Below are positions 8,673 to 16,792 of a stretch of 64,000 nt of DNA, in pieces. The notes beneath the pieces are model-generated. The model did no database searches. It was given only the letters and a program-made list of their open reading frames with translations, and had not been told where the DNA came from. The position numbers were made by a program, and so were the translations under genes. The stretch's first letter is position 1; the number at the start of each line of letters is the position of its first letter. Source of the stretch: Micromonospora sp. DSM 45708 (GTDB taxonomy: Bacteria; Actinomycetota; Actinomycetes; Mycobacteriales; Micromonosporaceae); assembly GCF_039566955.1 (NCBI RefSeq), contig NZ_CP154796.1:5394001-5458000 (forward strand). The letters run 5' to 3'.

Positions 8673-10859
8673 TCAGTGGTGGAGCGGCGCCTCCTCGGAC
8701 CGCGCGGCGCCGGATGGGGTCGACGGCGTGGCGGCGGCTCGCGCACGCCGTCGACGGCGGTACAGCCAGAGCGGCACCAGGACCACCACGCCGACGGTCA
8801 GGGTCAGCGCCGCCCAGGCGGGCAGGCCCCAGTCGTCGCCGTCGGCGGTGCTGCTGTCCAGTTGCGCGTCGGGGTTCGGGGCGACGCCGAGCAGGTCGGC
8901 CAGCACCAGCAGGTACCTGCTGCCCCACTGTTCACTCGGTTCCACGTAGGTGTTCTCGGTGAACTCGTTCCAGCTGATGACGCCGAGGGCGTCGGGCTGG
9001 GAGAGCTGGGCGGCGGCGAAGGACGCGCGCAGCGTCTCACCGTCCCGGCGGGGCACCTCCCTTCTCCCGCCGATCTGGCGGGCGTCGAAGCCGGGCGAGA
9101 CCGGGGCGATCCACAGTCCGCCACGGAGGTGGACGGCCCGGGACATCGCGGTGAGCTTGTCCCGGCTGCGGTCGGCGAGCGGATCGGCGGACGACCAGTA
9201 GTACGCCTGCCCGTCGAGGCTCGACTGGCTGTTCACCACCGAGACGCTCTTGGCGGTGCCGAGGACCTGGAGTTTCTCCTGGGCCTGACGGACGGTGTCC
9301 GCGACCTCGGCGGCGGAGTACCGGTCGCTGCCGTTCCAGATCACCACCGGCTGGTCGAAGATCCCGAAGACCGGGTCGGCCGCGTAGCGTTCGGCGAAGA
9401 CGGCCAAGTCCGTCCGGACCGTGGCCAGTGGCAACGGCTTACGGCTGAAGTCGATGCCCTGGTAGACGATGCCGAGCCGGAAGCTCTCGGCGCGGGCGAC
9501 CTCGACCAGCGCGGCGAGTCGTTCGTCGAGCTGCACGGTGTGCTTCCAGGAGACCAGGAAGCCGGTGATCCCGGCGGCCTTCGCCATCCGGACGTGCCGC
9601 CGCATGATCTCCTCGTCGTCGCTCGAATAGCGCCCGAGCACCGGGTAGTCGATCTTCGCCCTGTTCCACGAGCTCGGGTTGAACCAGATGTAGTAGTAGG
9701 CCAGCACCGGAACCGGTGCCGGCGGCGTGGCCGGAGCCGCCGCGGGCCGGGACCCGGAACGGACGGACGCGGCCGGTGCCCGGGCCGCCGGCAGGCTCGC
9801 CGCGGCGACCGTCACCAGCACCAGCACCAGACCGGCGGCGGCGCGTGGCCGCCGGCGACGCCGCGCGGCGGAGCGGAGCGCCCGCAACGGGCGGCGCAGG
9901 TGCGGGCGGCCCAGCAGGACCAGCCCGACGGCCACCCCGAGCACGCCCACCGCCACCAGCGCCAGGTCGACGATGCTGATCACGGTGAGCGTCACCTCCT
10001 GGTCCCGGCTGATGGTCACCGGCCGGCCGAAGGAGAGACCGCCGCCGCGTACGGTCAGCGTGTAGGTGCCCCGGGGCAGGTCGGGGACCAGCACGGTGCC
10101 GTCCGAGGCGAACCCCAGGTGCTGCACCCGCCCGTCGGCCCGGGTGAGTCGGATCCCGCTGCCGGCCCGCCGGGGGAAGAACATGTCCGAGGCGGTGAAC
10201 GACACCTTGAAGAAGAGCAACTGCACCACCCAGCTCTGCCGGTCCCAGGGCACGAACTTCTGGCCGGCCCGGTTGACCACCGAGGTGCCGTCCACCATCA
10301 CGGCGTCCACCACGTAGTAGAGGCGTTTCGAGGCGAGCCCCCGGGGTCCCTGCTGGGTGCGGCTCTCGGCGACCCAGAGCGGCCTCGTCAACTGGTCACC
10401 GGTCAGCTCGATGATCTCGCCGGTGTTGCTGCGCAGTTGCATCGCGGTCGCCCGCCGGGTCGGCACCGGCGACCCGAACCGGTCGGTGTAGCGCCAGCTC
10501 ACGCGCCGGACCGTGCGCAGGCCCACCTCGACGACCCGGTCGCGTACGCCGTGGTCCAGGCTGCCCCGGATGCGGTCGAGCATCACCCTCCGGTCGACGC
10601 CGACCGCCGCCGAGCCGACCGTGAGCCGCTTGTCGAGCCCGAGGAAGTTCCGGACCCGGACGTTCACCCGTCCCTTGGCGTCCGAGCGACCGGTGTTGCC
10701 GTCGACCGCGACCGGCACGCCCCGGATCGGCGGCACCATCTGGAGGTGCAGTGTGCCGGGCAGCGCGGAGCGGGGTGCGGCCGTGGCGGCGACCGGGGTG
10801 AGCAGGACGCCCAGCAGCACCAGGATCAGCGGCGGCAGCAGCCGGCGGGCGGCGCTCAC
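8673..10859 (-). CDS. Membrane-anchored two-part protein: beta-sandwich module plus GH99-like glycosidase domain
   Basis: 728 aa, GTG at 10859, overlapping the upstream phosphoesterase stop by 4 bp. Order: signal/TM (1-27), an extracellular beta-rich module (28-290) with a PRGTYTLTV segment, TM (about 295-320), an Arg-rich stretch, TM (340-360), then a GH99/GH71-like domain from VLAYYYIWFNPSSWNRAKIDY to SWNEFTENTYVE, and a C-terminal TM (680-705) followed by RRRRRARAA. The positive-inside rule puts both large domains outside and the Arg-rich linker inside, so it looks like two surface proteins joined. The GH99 family includes endo-alpha-mannanases. The substrate is inferred to be the surface glycan made by the upstream genes. 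Confidence 0.75.
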   Translation of the reverse strand: MSAARRLLPPLILVLLGVLLTPVAATAAPRSALPGTLHLQMVPPIRGVPVAVDGNTGRSDAKGRVNVRVRNFLGLDKRLTVGSAAVGVDRRVMLDRIRGSLDHGVRDRVVEVGLRTVRRVSWRYTDRFGSPVPTRRATAMQLRSNTGEIIELTGDQLTRPLWVAESRTQQGPRGLASKRLYYVVDAVMVDGTSVVNRAGQKFVPWDRQSWVVQLLFFKVSFTASDMFFPRRAGSGIRLTRADGRVQHLGFASDGTVLVPDLPRGTYTLTVRGGGLSFGRPVTISRDQEVTLTVISIVDLALVAVGVLGVAVGLVLLGRPHLRRPLRALRSAARRRRRPRAAAGLVLVLVTVAAASLPAARAPAASVRSGSRPAAAPATPPAPVPVLAYYYIWFNPSSWNRAKIDYPVLGRYSSDDEEIMRRHVRMAKAAGITGFLVSWKHTVQLDERLAALVEVARAESFRLGIVYQGIDFSRKPLPLATVRTDLAVFAERYAADPVFGIFDQPVVIWNGSDRYSAAEVADTVRQAQEKLQVLGTAKSVSVVNSQSSLDGQAYYWSSADPLADRSRDKLTAMSRAVHLRGGLWIAPVSPGFDARQIGGRREVPRRDGETLRASFAAAQLSQPDALGVISWNEFTENTYVEPSEQWGSRYLLVLADLLGVAPNPDAQLDSSTADGDDWGLPAWAALTLTVGVVVLVPLWLYRRRRRARAAATPSTPSGAARSEEAPLHH

Positions 10860-12229
10860 CGGGGCCGCCGCCGTCCCCGTACGGCCGCCGCGCCGACCAG
10901 CGCGCCGACGAGCAGCAGCGCGGTGGCGTACGCGCCGTAGACGGGCCGGGGGTCGGGCCGTTTCAGCGCGACCGGGGTGCGTTCGGCGCTGAGCAGGACG
11001 CCGGGGCGTGGTGGCGCGTCGAAGTCGAACGCGTCGAGGAACGTGTTCGCCCTGGCGTCCCGGCTGGCGAGCGGTTTCAGCCGCCAGTTGATCTCGATGA
11101 ACTTCAGCACCGAGGTGAAGTCGAGCGTGGTGGAGTCGACCCGCCCGCGCCGGGCGTACGGGCTGACCAGCAGCGCCGGCACCCGGAACCCGTAGCCGTA
11201 CCGGTCGACGCGGGGCGGCGTGACGTGGTCGTACCAGCCGCCCCAGTCGTCGTACGACCAGATGAAGGCCGACGAGGACCACTCCGGGGAACGCATGAGC
11301 TGCGTCAGCAGCGCCCGGACGAGGTTCTGGCCGGCGCCGATGTTGCCCGGCGGGTGCTCGCTGTTGCCGGCCGGCGCGATGAAGGAGACCGCCGGCAGGT
11401 CGCCCTTCGCCGCGTCCGCGTAGTACTCGTCCAGGTCGACGATCTTCGAGAACAGGCGCGGGTCGTCGACGTAGCGGGCGTACCCCAGCAGCGGGACCCA
11501 GATGACCTGCGCGCCCCGGTCGATGTCCTCCTCCTCGACCCGGGACCGGAACGTGATGGTCGGGTCGTAGTTCTGCACGTAGAACTTCCAACTGATCCCG
11601 GCCGCCTCCAGCCGGTCGAAGATGGTCGGGATGTCGCCCCAGCCGGCCGCCGGAATGGTCTCCGCCTTGCCGGCCGCGCCCGGGCCACCGGTGACCCGGT
11701 ACATGTGGTTGCGGATGCTGCCGGAGTGCGACGAGCTGAAGAAGCGGTCGAAGAGCACGTACTCGTCGGCCAGGTTCCAGTAGTACGGCAGGTCGCGGTC
11801 GTCGTAGTAGGCCATCGCCATCCGGCCGTCCTTGCCGGCCCGGCTCACCCCCTCCACGAAGCCGTTCATCCGGCCGCCGTTGTACTGCTGGGCGAACGCG
11901 TCGGCGGAGTGGTCGAGGTCGATCGCGCCCAGCTTGCCGATGTGGAACGGCTTGACGCAGGGTTCGGGCAGGTCCGCCCGCATCGGCATGCAGACGTCCT
12001 TCGGTATCCCGTCCACGCCGGGCCGGGTGCCGAAGTAGTTGTCGAACGTGTGGTTCTCCTGCATGAGGAAGACCAGGTTCTCGATCGGCGTGGTCGGGGC
12101 GGCCGGCGAGTTCGGGGCGGCCGACGCGGTGGCCGGCGCCGCCGTCACCACCGACAGCGTCAGCAGCACGGCGACGGCCGACAGCCGCCCGGCCCGGCGC
12201 CGGAGCGCGGAATCGATCCGACGGGTCAT
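10856..12229 (-). CDS. Secreted phospholipase C/acid-phosphatase-type phosphoesterase, C-terminally anchored
   Basis: 457 aa, ATG at 12229 overlapping the preceding stop (ATGA). Signal peptide in residues 1-36. The bacterial phosphoesterase (PLC/AcpA) motif VFLMQENHTFDNYFGTRPG near residue 52 carries Glu, Asn and the catalytic Thr. HPPGNIGAGQNLV and SYDDWGGWYDHVTPP are the other metal-site signatures. A C-terminal hydrophobic helix (about 430-448) ending in RGRRRPR anchors it to the membrane. The family cleaves phosphodiester or phosphomonoester bonds outside the cell. In this operon a lipid-linked sugar or a phosphate-decorated glycan is a reasonable but unproven substrate. Confidence 0.85.
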   Translation of the reverse strand: MTRRIDSALRRRAGRLSAVAVLLTLSVVTAAPATASAAPNSPAAPTTPIENLVFLMQENHTFDNYFGTRPGVDGIPKDVCMPMRADLPEPCVKPFHIGKLGAIDLDHSADAFAQQYNGGRMNGFVEGVSRAGKDGRMAMAYYDDRDLPYYWNLADEYVLFDRFFSSSHSGSIRNHMYRVTGGPGAAGKAETIPAAGWGDIPTIFDRLEAAGISWKFYVQNYDPTITFRSRVEEEDIDRGAQVIWVPLLGYARYVDDPRLFSKIVDLDEYYADAAKGDLPAVSFIAPAGNSEHPPGNIGAGQNLVRALLTQLMRSPEWSSSAFIWSYDDWGGWYDHVTPPRVDRYGYGFRVPALLVSPYARRGRVDSTTLDFTSVLKFIEINWRLKPLASRDARANTFLDAFDFDAPPRPGVLLSAERTPVALKRPDPRPVYGAYATALLLVGALVGAAAVRGRRRPR

Positions 12230-13875
12230 GGCCGCACCTCATAAATGATGATCACGGGGACGGGAACGTCGCGACCGGAGGCGTCGGCGGCGCCGACGTA
12301 CTCGGTGTGCACGATCCGGCCGTGATAGCGCCGGACGAGGGTCGCCAGCCGGTCGGCGAAGAACGTCGAACGGCGCGCGGAGAACGAGTCCCAGACGATG
12401 TAGTGCAGGTTGTTGTTGCGCAGCCACCCGTCCGGGTTGTTGAGCGCGACGTAGGACGGGTTGCGGTGCAACGGGTTCGGACTGACCGACAACCCGTAGC
12501 TCTGCCGCTGGCCGTAGTAACGGATGATGTTCGACATGGACGGGCCGAGCGTGAGGATCACCGACCCGTCCGGCGTGTGGTCGGTCAGCCACCGGCCGGC
12601 CTCCCGGCCGCCCGGCACGCCGCCGGACCCGGCCAGGAAGTGCGTCCCGCCCTGCTGACCCACCGCCCGCCAACAGGGCCCGAGCAGGCTCAACGCCACC
12701 GCGGCGACCGCCGCGAGCCGGACCACCAGGTGGACGCGCGCGCGGGGCATCACCCGCCGGGGGACGGCGGCGAGCCGGGCCGGCACCGGCAGGACCGCCA
12801 GCGCCCGCGCGGCGAGCACCGCCACCGGCACCACGACCGGCAGCAGGTACTGGAAGCCCTTGACCGGCCAGAGCTGGAAGAAGACCACCGGGACGGCGAT
12901 CCACGACAGCAGCAGCGTCTCCCGCCAACTGCGCTGCCGACGGGCCAACCACAGGCCCCCGAACGCGGCGAGCAGCACCAGCAGCCCGATCGACGTGGGC
13001 ACGTTCTCCAGGTAGAACGACATCGGATGGTTGGGCCGCCGGAACAGCTGCCAGACGAGGTAGCTGCGCCCGGTCTCGGTGCGGCCGGCCAGCGCTTGCG
13101 AGATCGGGTGGGTGGCGAAGACCAGCGCCAGCACCGGCAGCGCCAGCAGCGTGGCCCGCACCGGTCGGCGTACGCCGGGGGTGAGCGCCAGGAACGCGTA
13201 GACGCTGCCGGCCAGCACGATGCTGGTCTCCTTGGCCAGCATGGTGACGCCGAGCATCGCGGCGGTGGCCACGTACCAGAGAGCGTCCTGCCGCTGCACG
13301 AACCGGACCATGCAGTAGAGCGTGAGCGTGGCCAGCAGCACCATCGGCCCGTCCAGCAGCACCTGACGGGTCACCACCACGTGGTACGGCATCACGGCCA
13401 GCAACAGCGCCGCGACGAGCCCGACCCGCCGGTTGTAGAGCCGCGCGCCCAGCGGATAGACCGCGAGCACGGTCAGCACCCCGAGCACCACGATGACCAG
13501 CCGCCCGGCCACGTCCACCTCACCGACCCGGAAGAACGGCGAGAGCAGCGCCTGGACGAGCATCGGGTGGGCCCGGAAGACCGGGAAGTACTCGGTGTAG
13601 CGGGGGTTGCCGGCGAGCGAGGCGGCCTGCCCGGCGTACACCGCCTCGTCGCTGTTGAAGCCGAACGCGTCGATCTGCCACGTCCGGACGAACAGCGCCA
13701 GCACGGCGACGCCGGTCAGTCCACCGGCCACCTTCCACTTCGGCCGCCGCAGCGCCGGCAGCCAGGCCGGCGGCGCGGGCCTCCGCTCCCCCTTCCGCCC
13801 CCCGGTTCGCTGTTCGTCGCCGCTGCGCTGCTCGGGCAGGGTGTCGGTGGTGGTGGCCGGAGGGCTCACGCTCAC
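12226..13875 (-). CDS. GT39/PMT-family integral membrane glycosyltransferase
   Basis: 549 aa, GTG at 13875, overlapping its neighbours by 4 bp on both sides. A Pro/Arg-rich cytoplasmic tail (1-45) is followed by about 12 hydrophobic helices. The first external loop contains FGFNSDEAVYAGQAASLAG, whose Asp-Glu pair matches the catalytic acidic pair of PMT/ArnT-type transferases. This family moves a sugar from a polyprenyl phosphate donor to an acceptor on the outer membrane face. The upstream gene carries a polyprenyl-phosphate-sugar-synthase-like GT2 domain, so the two probably work in sequence. Confidence 0.85.
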   Translation of the reverse strand: MSVSPPATTTDTLPEQRSGDEQRTGGRKGERRPAPPAWLPALRRPKWKVAGGLTGVAVLALFVRTWQIDAFGFNSDEAVYAGQAASLAGNPRYTEYFPVFRAHPMLVQALLSPFFRVGEVDVAGRLVIVVLGVLTVLAVYPLGARLYNRRVGLVAALLLAVMPYHVVVTRQVLLDGPMVLLATLTLYCMVRFVQRQDALWYVATAAMLGVTMLAKETSIVLAGSVYAFLALTPGVRRPVRATLLALPVLALVFATHPISQALAGRTETGRSYLVWQLFRRPNHPMSFYLENVPTSIGLLVLLAAFGGLWLARRQRSWRETLLLSWIAVPVVFFQLWPVKGFQYLLPVVVPVAVLAARALAVLPVPARLAAVPRRVMPRARVHLVVRLAAVAAVALSLLGPCWRAVGQQGGTHFLAGSGGVPGGREAGRWLTDHTPDGSVILTLGPSMSNIIRYYGQRQSYGLSVSPNPLHRNPSYVALNNPDGWLRNNNLHYIVWDSFSARRSTFFADRLATLVRRYHGRIVHTEYVGAADASGRDVPVPVIIIYEVRP

Positions 13876-16322
13876 GCCGGCCCTCCCGCCACCGTCAGGT
13901 CACCGCTCCAGCTCGGCCACGGCTGGACGGGCACCACCGGGGCGTGCCGGCCGGCCCGCTCCGCCCGGAGCAGCCGGGGGATCTCGTCGGCCCAGCCGAA
14001 GGTGTCCGAGACGACGACCCGGCTGCGCACGTGGGACAGGAAGCTGGCGAGGATCTCCCGCTCCCGCGCCCGGAGCTGGACGTACCCCTGGCCGTCGATG
14101 GTGATGGACGGCGCGAGGTAGCGGAACGGCGGGAACCCGTACGCGTCGTCGGTGTTGTCGATCATGCGGTCGAGCGTGTCGGCGGCGCCCAGCTCGGTGA
14201 TGTCGGGCTTGCCGCGCTCGATGACGAACAGTTCCTCGACCCGGGTGGTGGTGCCGATCCGGCAGGGCACCAGGCGGTCGACGCTGTACTTCGGCGGCGG
14301 GATCAGCAACTGGGTGAGGGCGTTGATCCCCATGATCGGCAGGTTGAACCGGCTGAGCGTCAGCGCCAGGGACCGGCCGCCCTTGGAGTGCAGGCGGCTC
14401 TGGAGTTGCAGCCGCCGCCACTCGGCGGGCGTCAGGTCCTGCGCCTGCACCGCCCGCAGCGTGTGCGCGCTGATGGTGAGCGGCTTGGGGAAGCAGGTCG
14501 CCACGCCGTCCGGCCGCACGATCGTCATGTCGTCGGAGAGGAAGAAACCGCCGTGGTCGCGCAGCAGCCGCAGCACGGTGGCGGTCTTGCCGGTGTCGGT
14601 CAGCGCCGAGAGCATCACCCCGACGCCGTCGAGCGTGACGCACGCGGAGTGCAGCAGCATGTGTCCCCGGGCCACCATGACGAACCGGAGCAGCGCCTCG
14701 ACGATGTTGGTGTAGACCACGTGCGGCGAGTGGGCCAGCAGCGGGCCGACCTGGATCTCGATCGGCGGGCCGAGTTGGATGCGGAAGTTCGCCCCCCACC
14801 GGCCGAGCTGCTCCTCGTAGCGCAGGACGGACTGGTCGGCGTACTGGGTCATGGCCGCGCGTCGCTGCGGCCCGCGACCGCCGATGTCGCTGACCCGCAC
14901 CGCGATGTCCACCTCGGAGTCGGGCACCCACTGGGCCCGGAAGAACTCCAGCTCCGGGAGCATGATCTGCGAGCCGATGGTGACCACGCCGGCGACGTCG
15001 TAGCGGTACTTGAGGTACTGGTAGCGGCGGCGCGACGGATTGCTGGGCGCCTCGGAGGCGCCGGCCACCAGCAGCCGCACCGGGTCGCGCCGGGCCTTGT
15101 CCACAGCGGTGTAGATGACCCGGTCGTTGACCAGGAACCGGACCAGGAAGAACGCCACCAGGGTGGCCGCGTTCGCGACCAGGATGCCGACCCCGGCCCA
15201 GACCAACGCCTGGAGGACGGGCAGCCGCAGCAACAGCAACGCGTTGTTGAGCAGGAAGAACCGGGCCGCCCGGGCGGCGGACGAGCCGTGCCGGTTCCGC
15301 CGGTAGATCAGGCTGTCGATCAGCAGGAAGTTCCACGAGGTGGACACCTGGGTGGCCAGTGCCGCGCCGACGAGGTGGTGCATCCGGGCGGGTTCGTAGC
15401 AGAACCAGAGCACGGCGGTGTTCACCACCATGCCGGAGAGACCGACCATGCCGAACGCGATCATCCGGCCCACCTCACGCAGGCGTTCGACGCGGGTGCG
15501 CGGGCTCCGCCGGATCTGCCCGACGAGGCGGCGGCCCCGCAGCCGGGCCAGGTGCCGCAGGAACGTCACGCCCTCCCGCACGGACGCCTTCGACCGGCCG
15601 CCGTGCCGGGGCGCCATGTCGTACGCCACCTCGGCGACCCGGGCGCCGGGGTGCCGCACCAGCAGCTCCAGCAGCACCTTGAAGCCCGTCGGGTGCATCC
15701 GGTCCAGGCGTACCGCGGCACGGCGGAAGGCGAACAACCCGCTCATCGGGTCGCTCACCGTGGCCAGCCGGCGCGGGAACATGCCCTTCACCAGGCGGGT
15801 CACCCAGGACGAGGTGGCCGTCCGGAGGGGCCCGTCGAGCCCGCCCGGGGAGCCGTTGCCGGCGTACCGGGTGCCGATGACGACGTCGACGTCGTGCCGC
15901 ATCGCGATCCGCGCGAGCGTCGCCGCCGCCTCCGGCGGGTGCTGGAGGTCGGCGTCCATCACCAGGACCCACTCGCCCCGGGCGTGCGCGGTGCCGAGCA
16001 GGACCGCGCCGCCCAGTCCACCGGCGCGGGCGTGCGGCGGCCGGTGCAGCAGTCGTACGGTGACCGGTGCCGCCGCGGCCACCCGGGTGAGCACCCCCGT
16101 CGTGCCGTCGTCGCTGTCGTCCACCACGAGGAGTTCCGCGTCGAGCGGGGCCAGCAGCGGGCCGAGCCGCGCCAACAGGATCGGAACGTTCTCCGCCTCG
16201 TTACGGGTCGGCACGATGACGGTCAGTCGGGGCGGGCGGCCCTCGTCCGCCTCGTGCAGCGCTTGGAGCTGCGCCTCCGGTTCGGTTCGCCGGTCGCGAA
16301 CTCCGGATCCGACTCTGTTCAT
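13872..16322 (-). CDS. Triple-domain fusion: GT2 (polyprenyl-P-sugar synthase type), GtrA membrane domain, HPr-kinase-like P-loop domain
   Basis: 816 aa, ATG at 16322. Residues about 32-260 are a DPM1-like GT2 domain (LTVIVPTRNEAENVPIL, VVDDSDDG, MDADLQHPPEA with the DXD-type acid cluster). About 288-400 is a GtrA-type bundle of four helices (RMIAFGMVGLSGMVVNTAVL). After a linker, about 450-800 resembles HPr kinase/phosphorylase ATP-binding domains: HSACVTLDGVG, the P-loop SALTDTGKT near 575, and FLSDDMTIV near 597, comparable to the LVADD motif of HprK. GT2 plus GtrA fits making and flipping a lipid-linked hexose. The kinase-like part is unexpected; its substrate is unknown, and neither its activity nor its fold is proven. 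First gene of the coupled run. Confidence 0.8.
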   Translation of the reverse strand: MNRVGSGVRDRRTEPEAQLQALHEADEGRPPRLTVIVPTRNEAENVPILLARLGPLLAPLDAELLVVDDSDDGTTGVLTRVAAAAPVTVRLLHRPPHARAGGLGGAVLLGTAHARGEWVLVMDADLQHPPEAAATLARIAMRHDVDVVIGTRYAGNGSPGGLDGPLRTATSSWVTRLVKGMFPRRLATVSDPMSGLFAFRRAAVRLDRMHPTGFKVLLELLVRHPGARVAEVAYDMAPRHGGRSKASVREGVTFLRHLARLRGRRLVGQIRRSPRTRVERLREVGRMIAFGMVGLSGMVVNTAVLWFCYEPARMHHLVGAALATQVSTSWNFLLIDSLIYRRNRHGSSAARAARFFLLNNALLLLRLPVLQALVWAGVGILVANAATLVAFFLVRFLVNDRVIYTAVDKARRDPVRLLVAGASEAPSNPSRRRYQYLKYRYDVAGVVTIGSQIMLPELEFFRAQWVPDSEVDIAVRVSDIGGRGPQRRAAMTQYADQSVLRYEEQLGRWGANFRIQLGPPIEIQVGPLLAHSPHVVYTNIVEALLRFVMVARGHMLLHSACVTLDGVGVMLSALTDTGKTATVLRLLRDHGGFFLSDDMTIVRPDGVATCFPKPLTISAHTLRAVQAQDLTPAEWRRLQLQSRLHSKGGRSLALTLSRFNLPIMGINALTQLLIPPPKYSVDRLVPCRIGTTTRVEELFVIERGKPDITELGAADTLDRMIDNTDDAYGFPPFRYLAPSITIDGQGYVQLRAREREILASFLSHVRSRVVVSDTFGWADEIPRLLRAERAGRHAPVVPVQPWPSWSGDLTVAGGPA

Positions 16323-16639
16323 GACAACCCCCACGGTCGGCACGAGCGGCATGAGCCACGTTGATGACGGCACTGATGCAGAACCGTCCGCCGGAGAGAC
16401 GAATGATTTCCCCGGAGTTCGGCAAGGGACGAGACCCGCAGCACGGGGTGGCGGCTCGGATACGCAGAGAGTACGGAGGGTTAACAGTGGACCTCCAGTT
16501 CCTGAAAAGTCAGCACCACGACATGTCCAATAAGCGAAGTCGACCGCAGTGGTTCACATATAGATGAGGTGCTTTCCCAGCTCAGGACCGGTACGCGCAC
16601 GCCATTCACCTTGCCGCGCGCCACGTGTCGAACAATGCG
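16323..16639. other. Non-coding leader and promoter region of the glycan operon
   Basis: 317 bp between the fusion gene start and the terminator of the upstream GH99-like gene. It is less GC-rich than its surroundings, notably 16500-16570, which fits a promoter region for the minus-strand operon. No clear -35/-10 pair could be assigned. Short reading frames crossing it lack codon bias and recognisable sequence. Confidence 0.5.
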
Positions 16640-16690
16640 AAAAAACTGCGCCACCGCTGCGACGCGACTCGTCGCAACAATGGCGCAGTT
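16640..16690 (-). terminator. Intrinsic terminator with T6 tract for the GH99-like gene
   Basis: Two nested perfect stems: outer AACTGCGCCA (16644-16653) with 16681-16690, inner TGCGACG (16658-16664) with 16670-16676, and a 5-nt loop. On the minus strand the hairpin is followed by six T residues (complement of 16640-16645). This is a textbook intrinsic terminator, rare in such GC-rich DNA. It isolates the operon starting at 16322 from the upstream gene. Confidence 0.88.
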
Positions 16691-16792
16691 GTGAATCATG
16701 ACGCCCCCGGCACCGGGTCGGCGTGCGTTAATTGAACAGCGGCACGGAATGGTCGCGCGGCGGTGGCACACGGCCGCCGCCACGCGCCACCG

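Noticed and set aside
7263..10940. 1225-codon plus-strand open frame
   Set aside because: It is antisense to the beta-helix and GH99-like genes, is His/Arg/Gly-rich, and has no recognisable domain or ribosome site.
16361..16567. 68-codon plus-strand frame upstream of the glycan operon
   Set aside because: It lies in the operon's likely promoter region, with no ribosome site or recognisable sequence.
16481..16783. 100-codon minus-strand frame between the two glycan units
   Set aside because: It runs through the T6 terminator hairpin, has no ribosome site and no codon bias.
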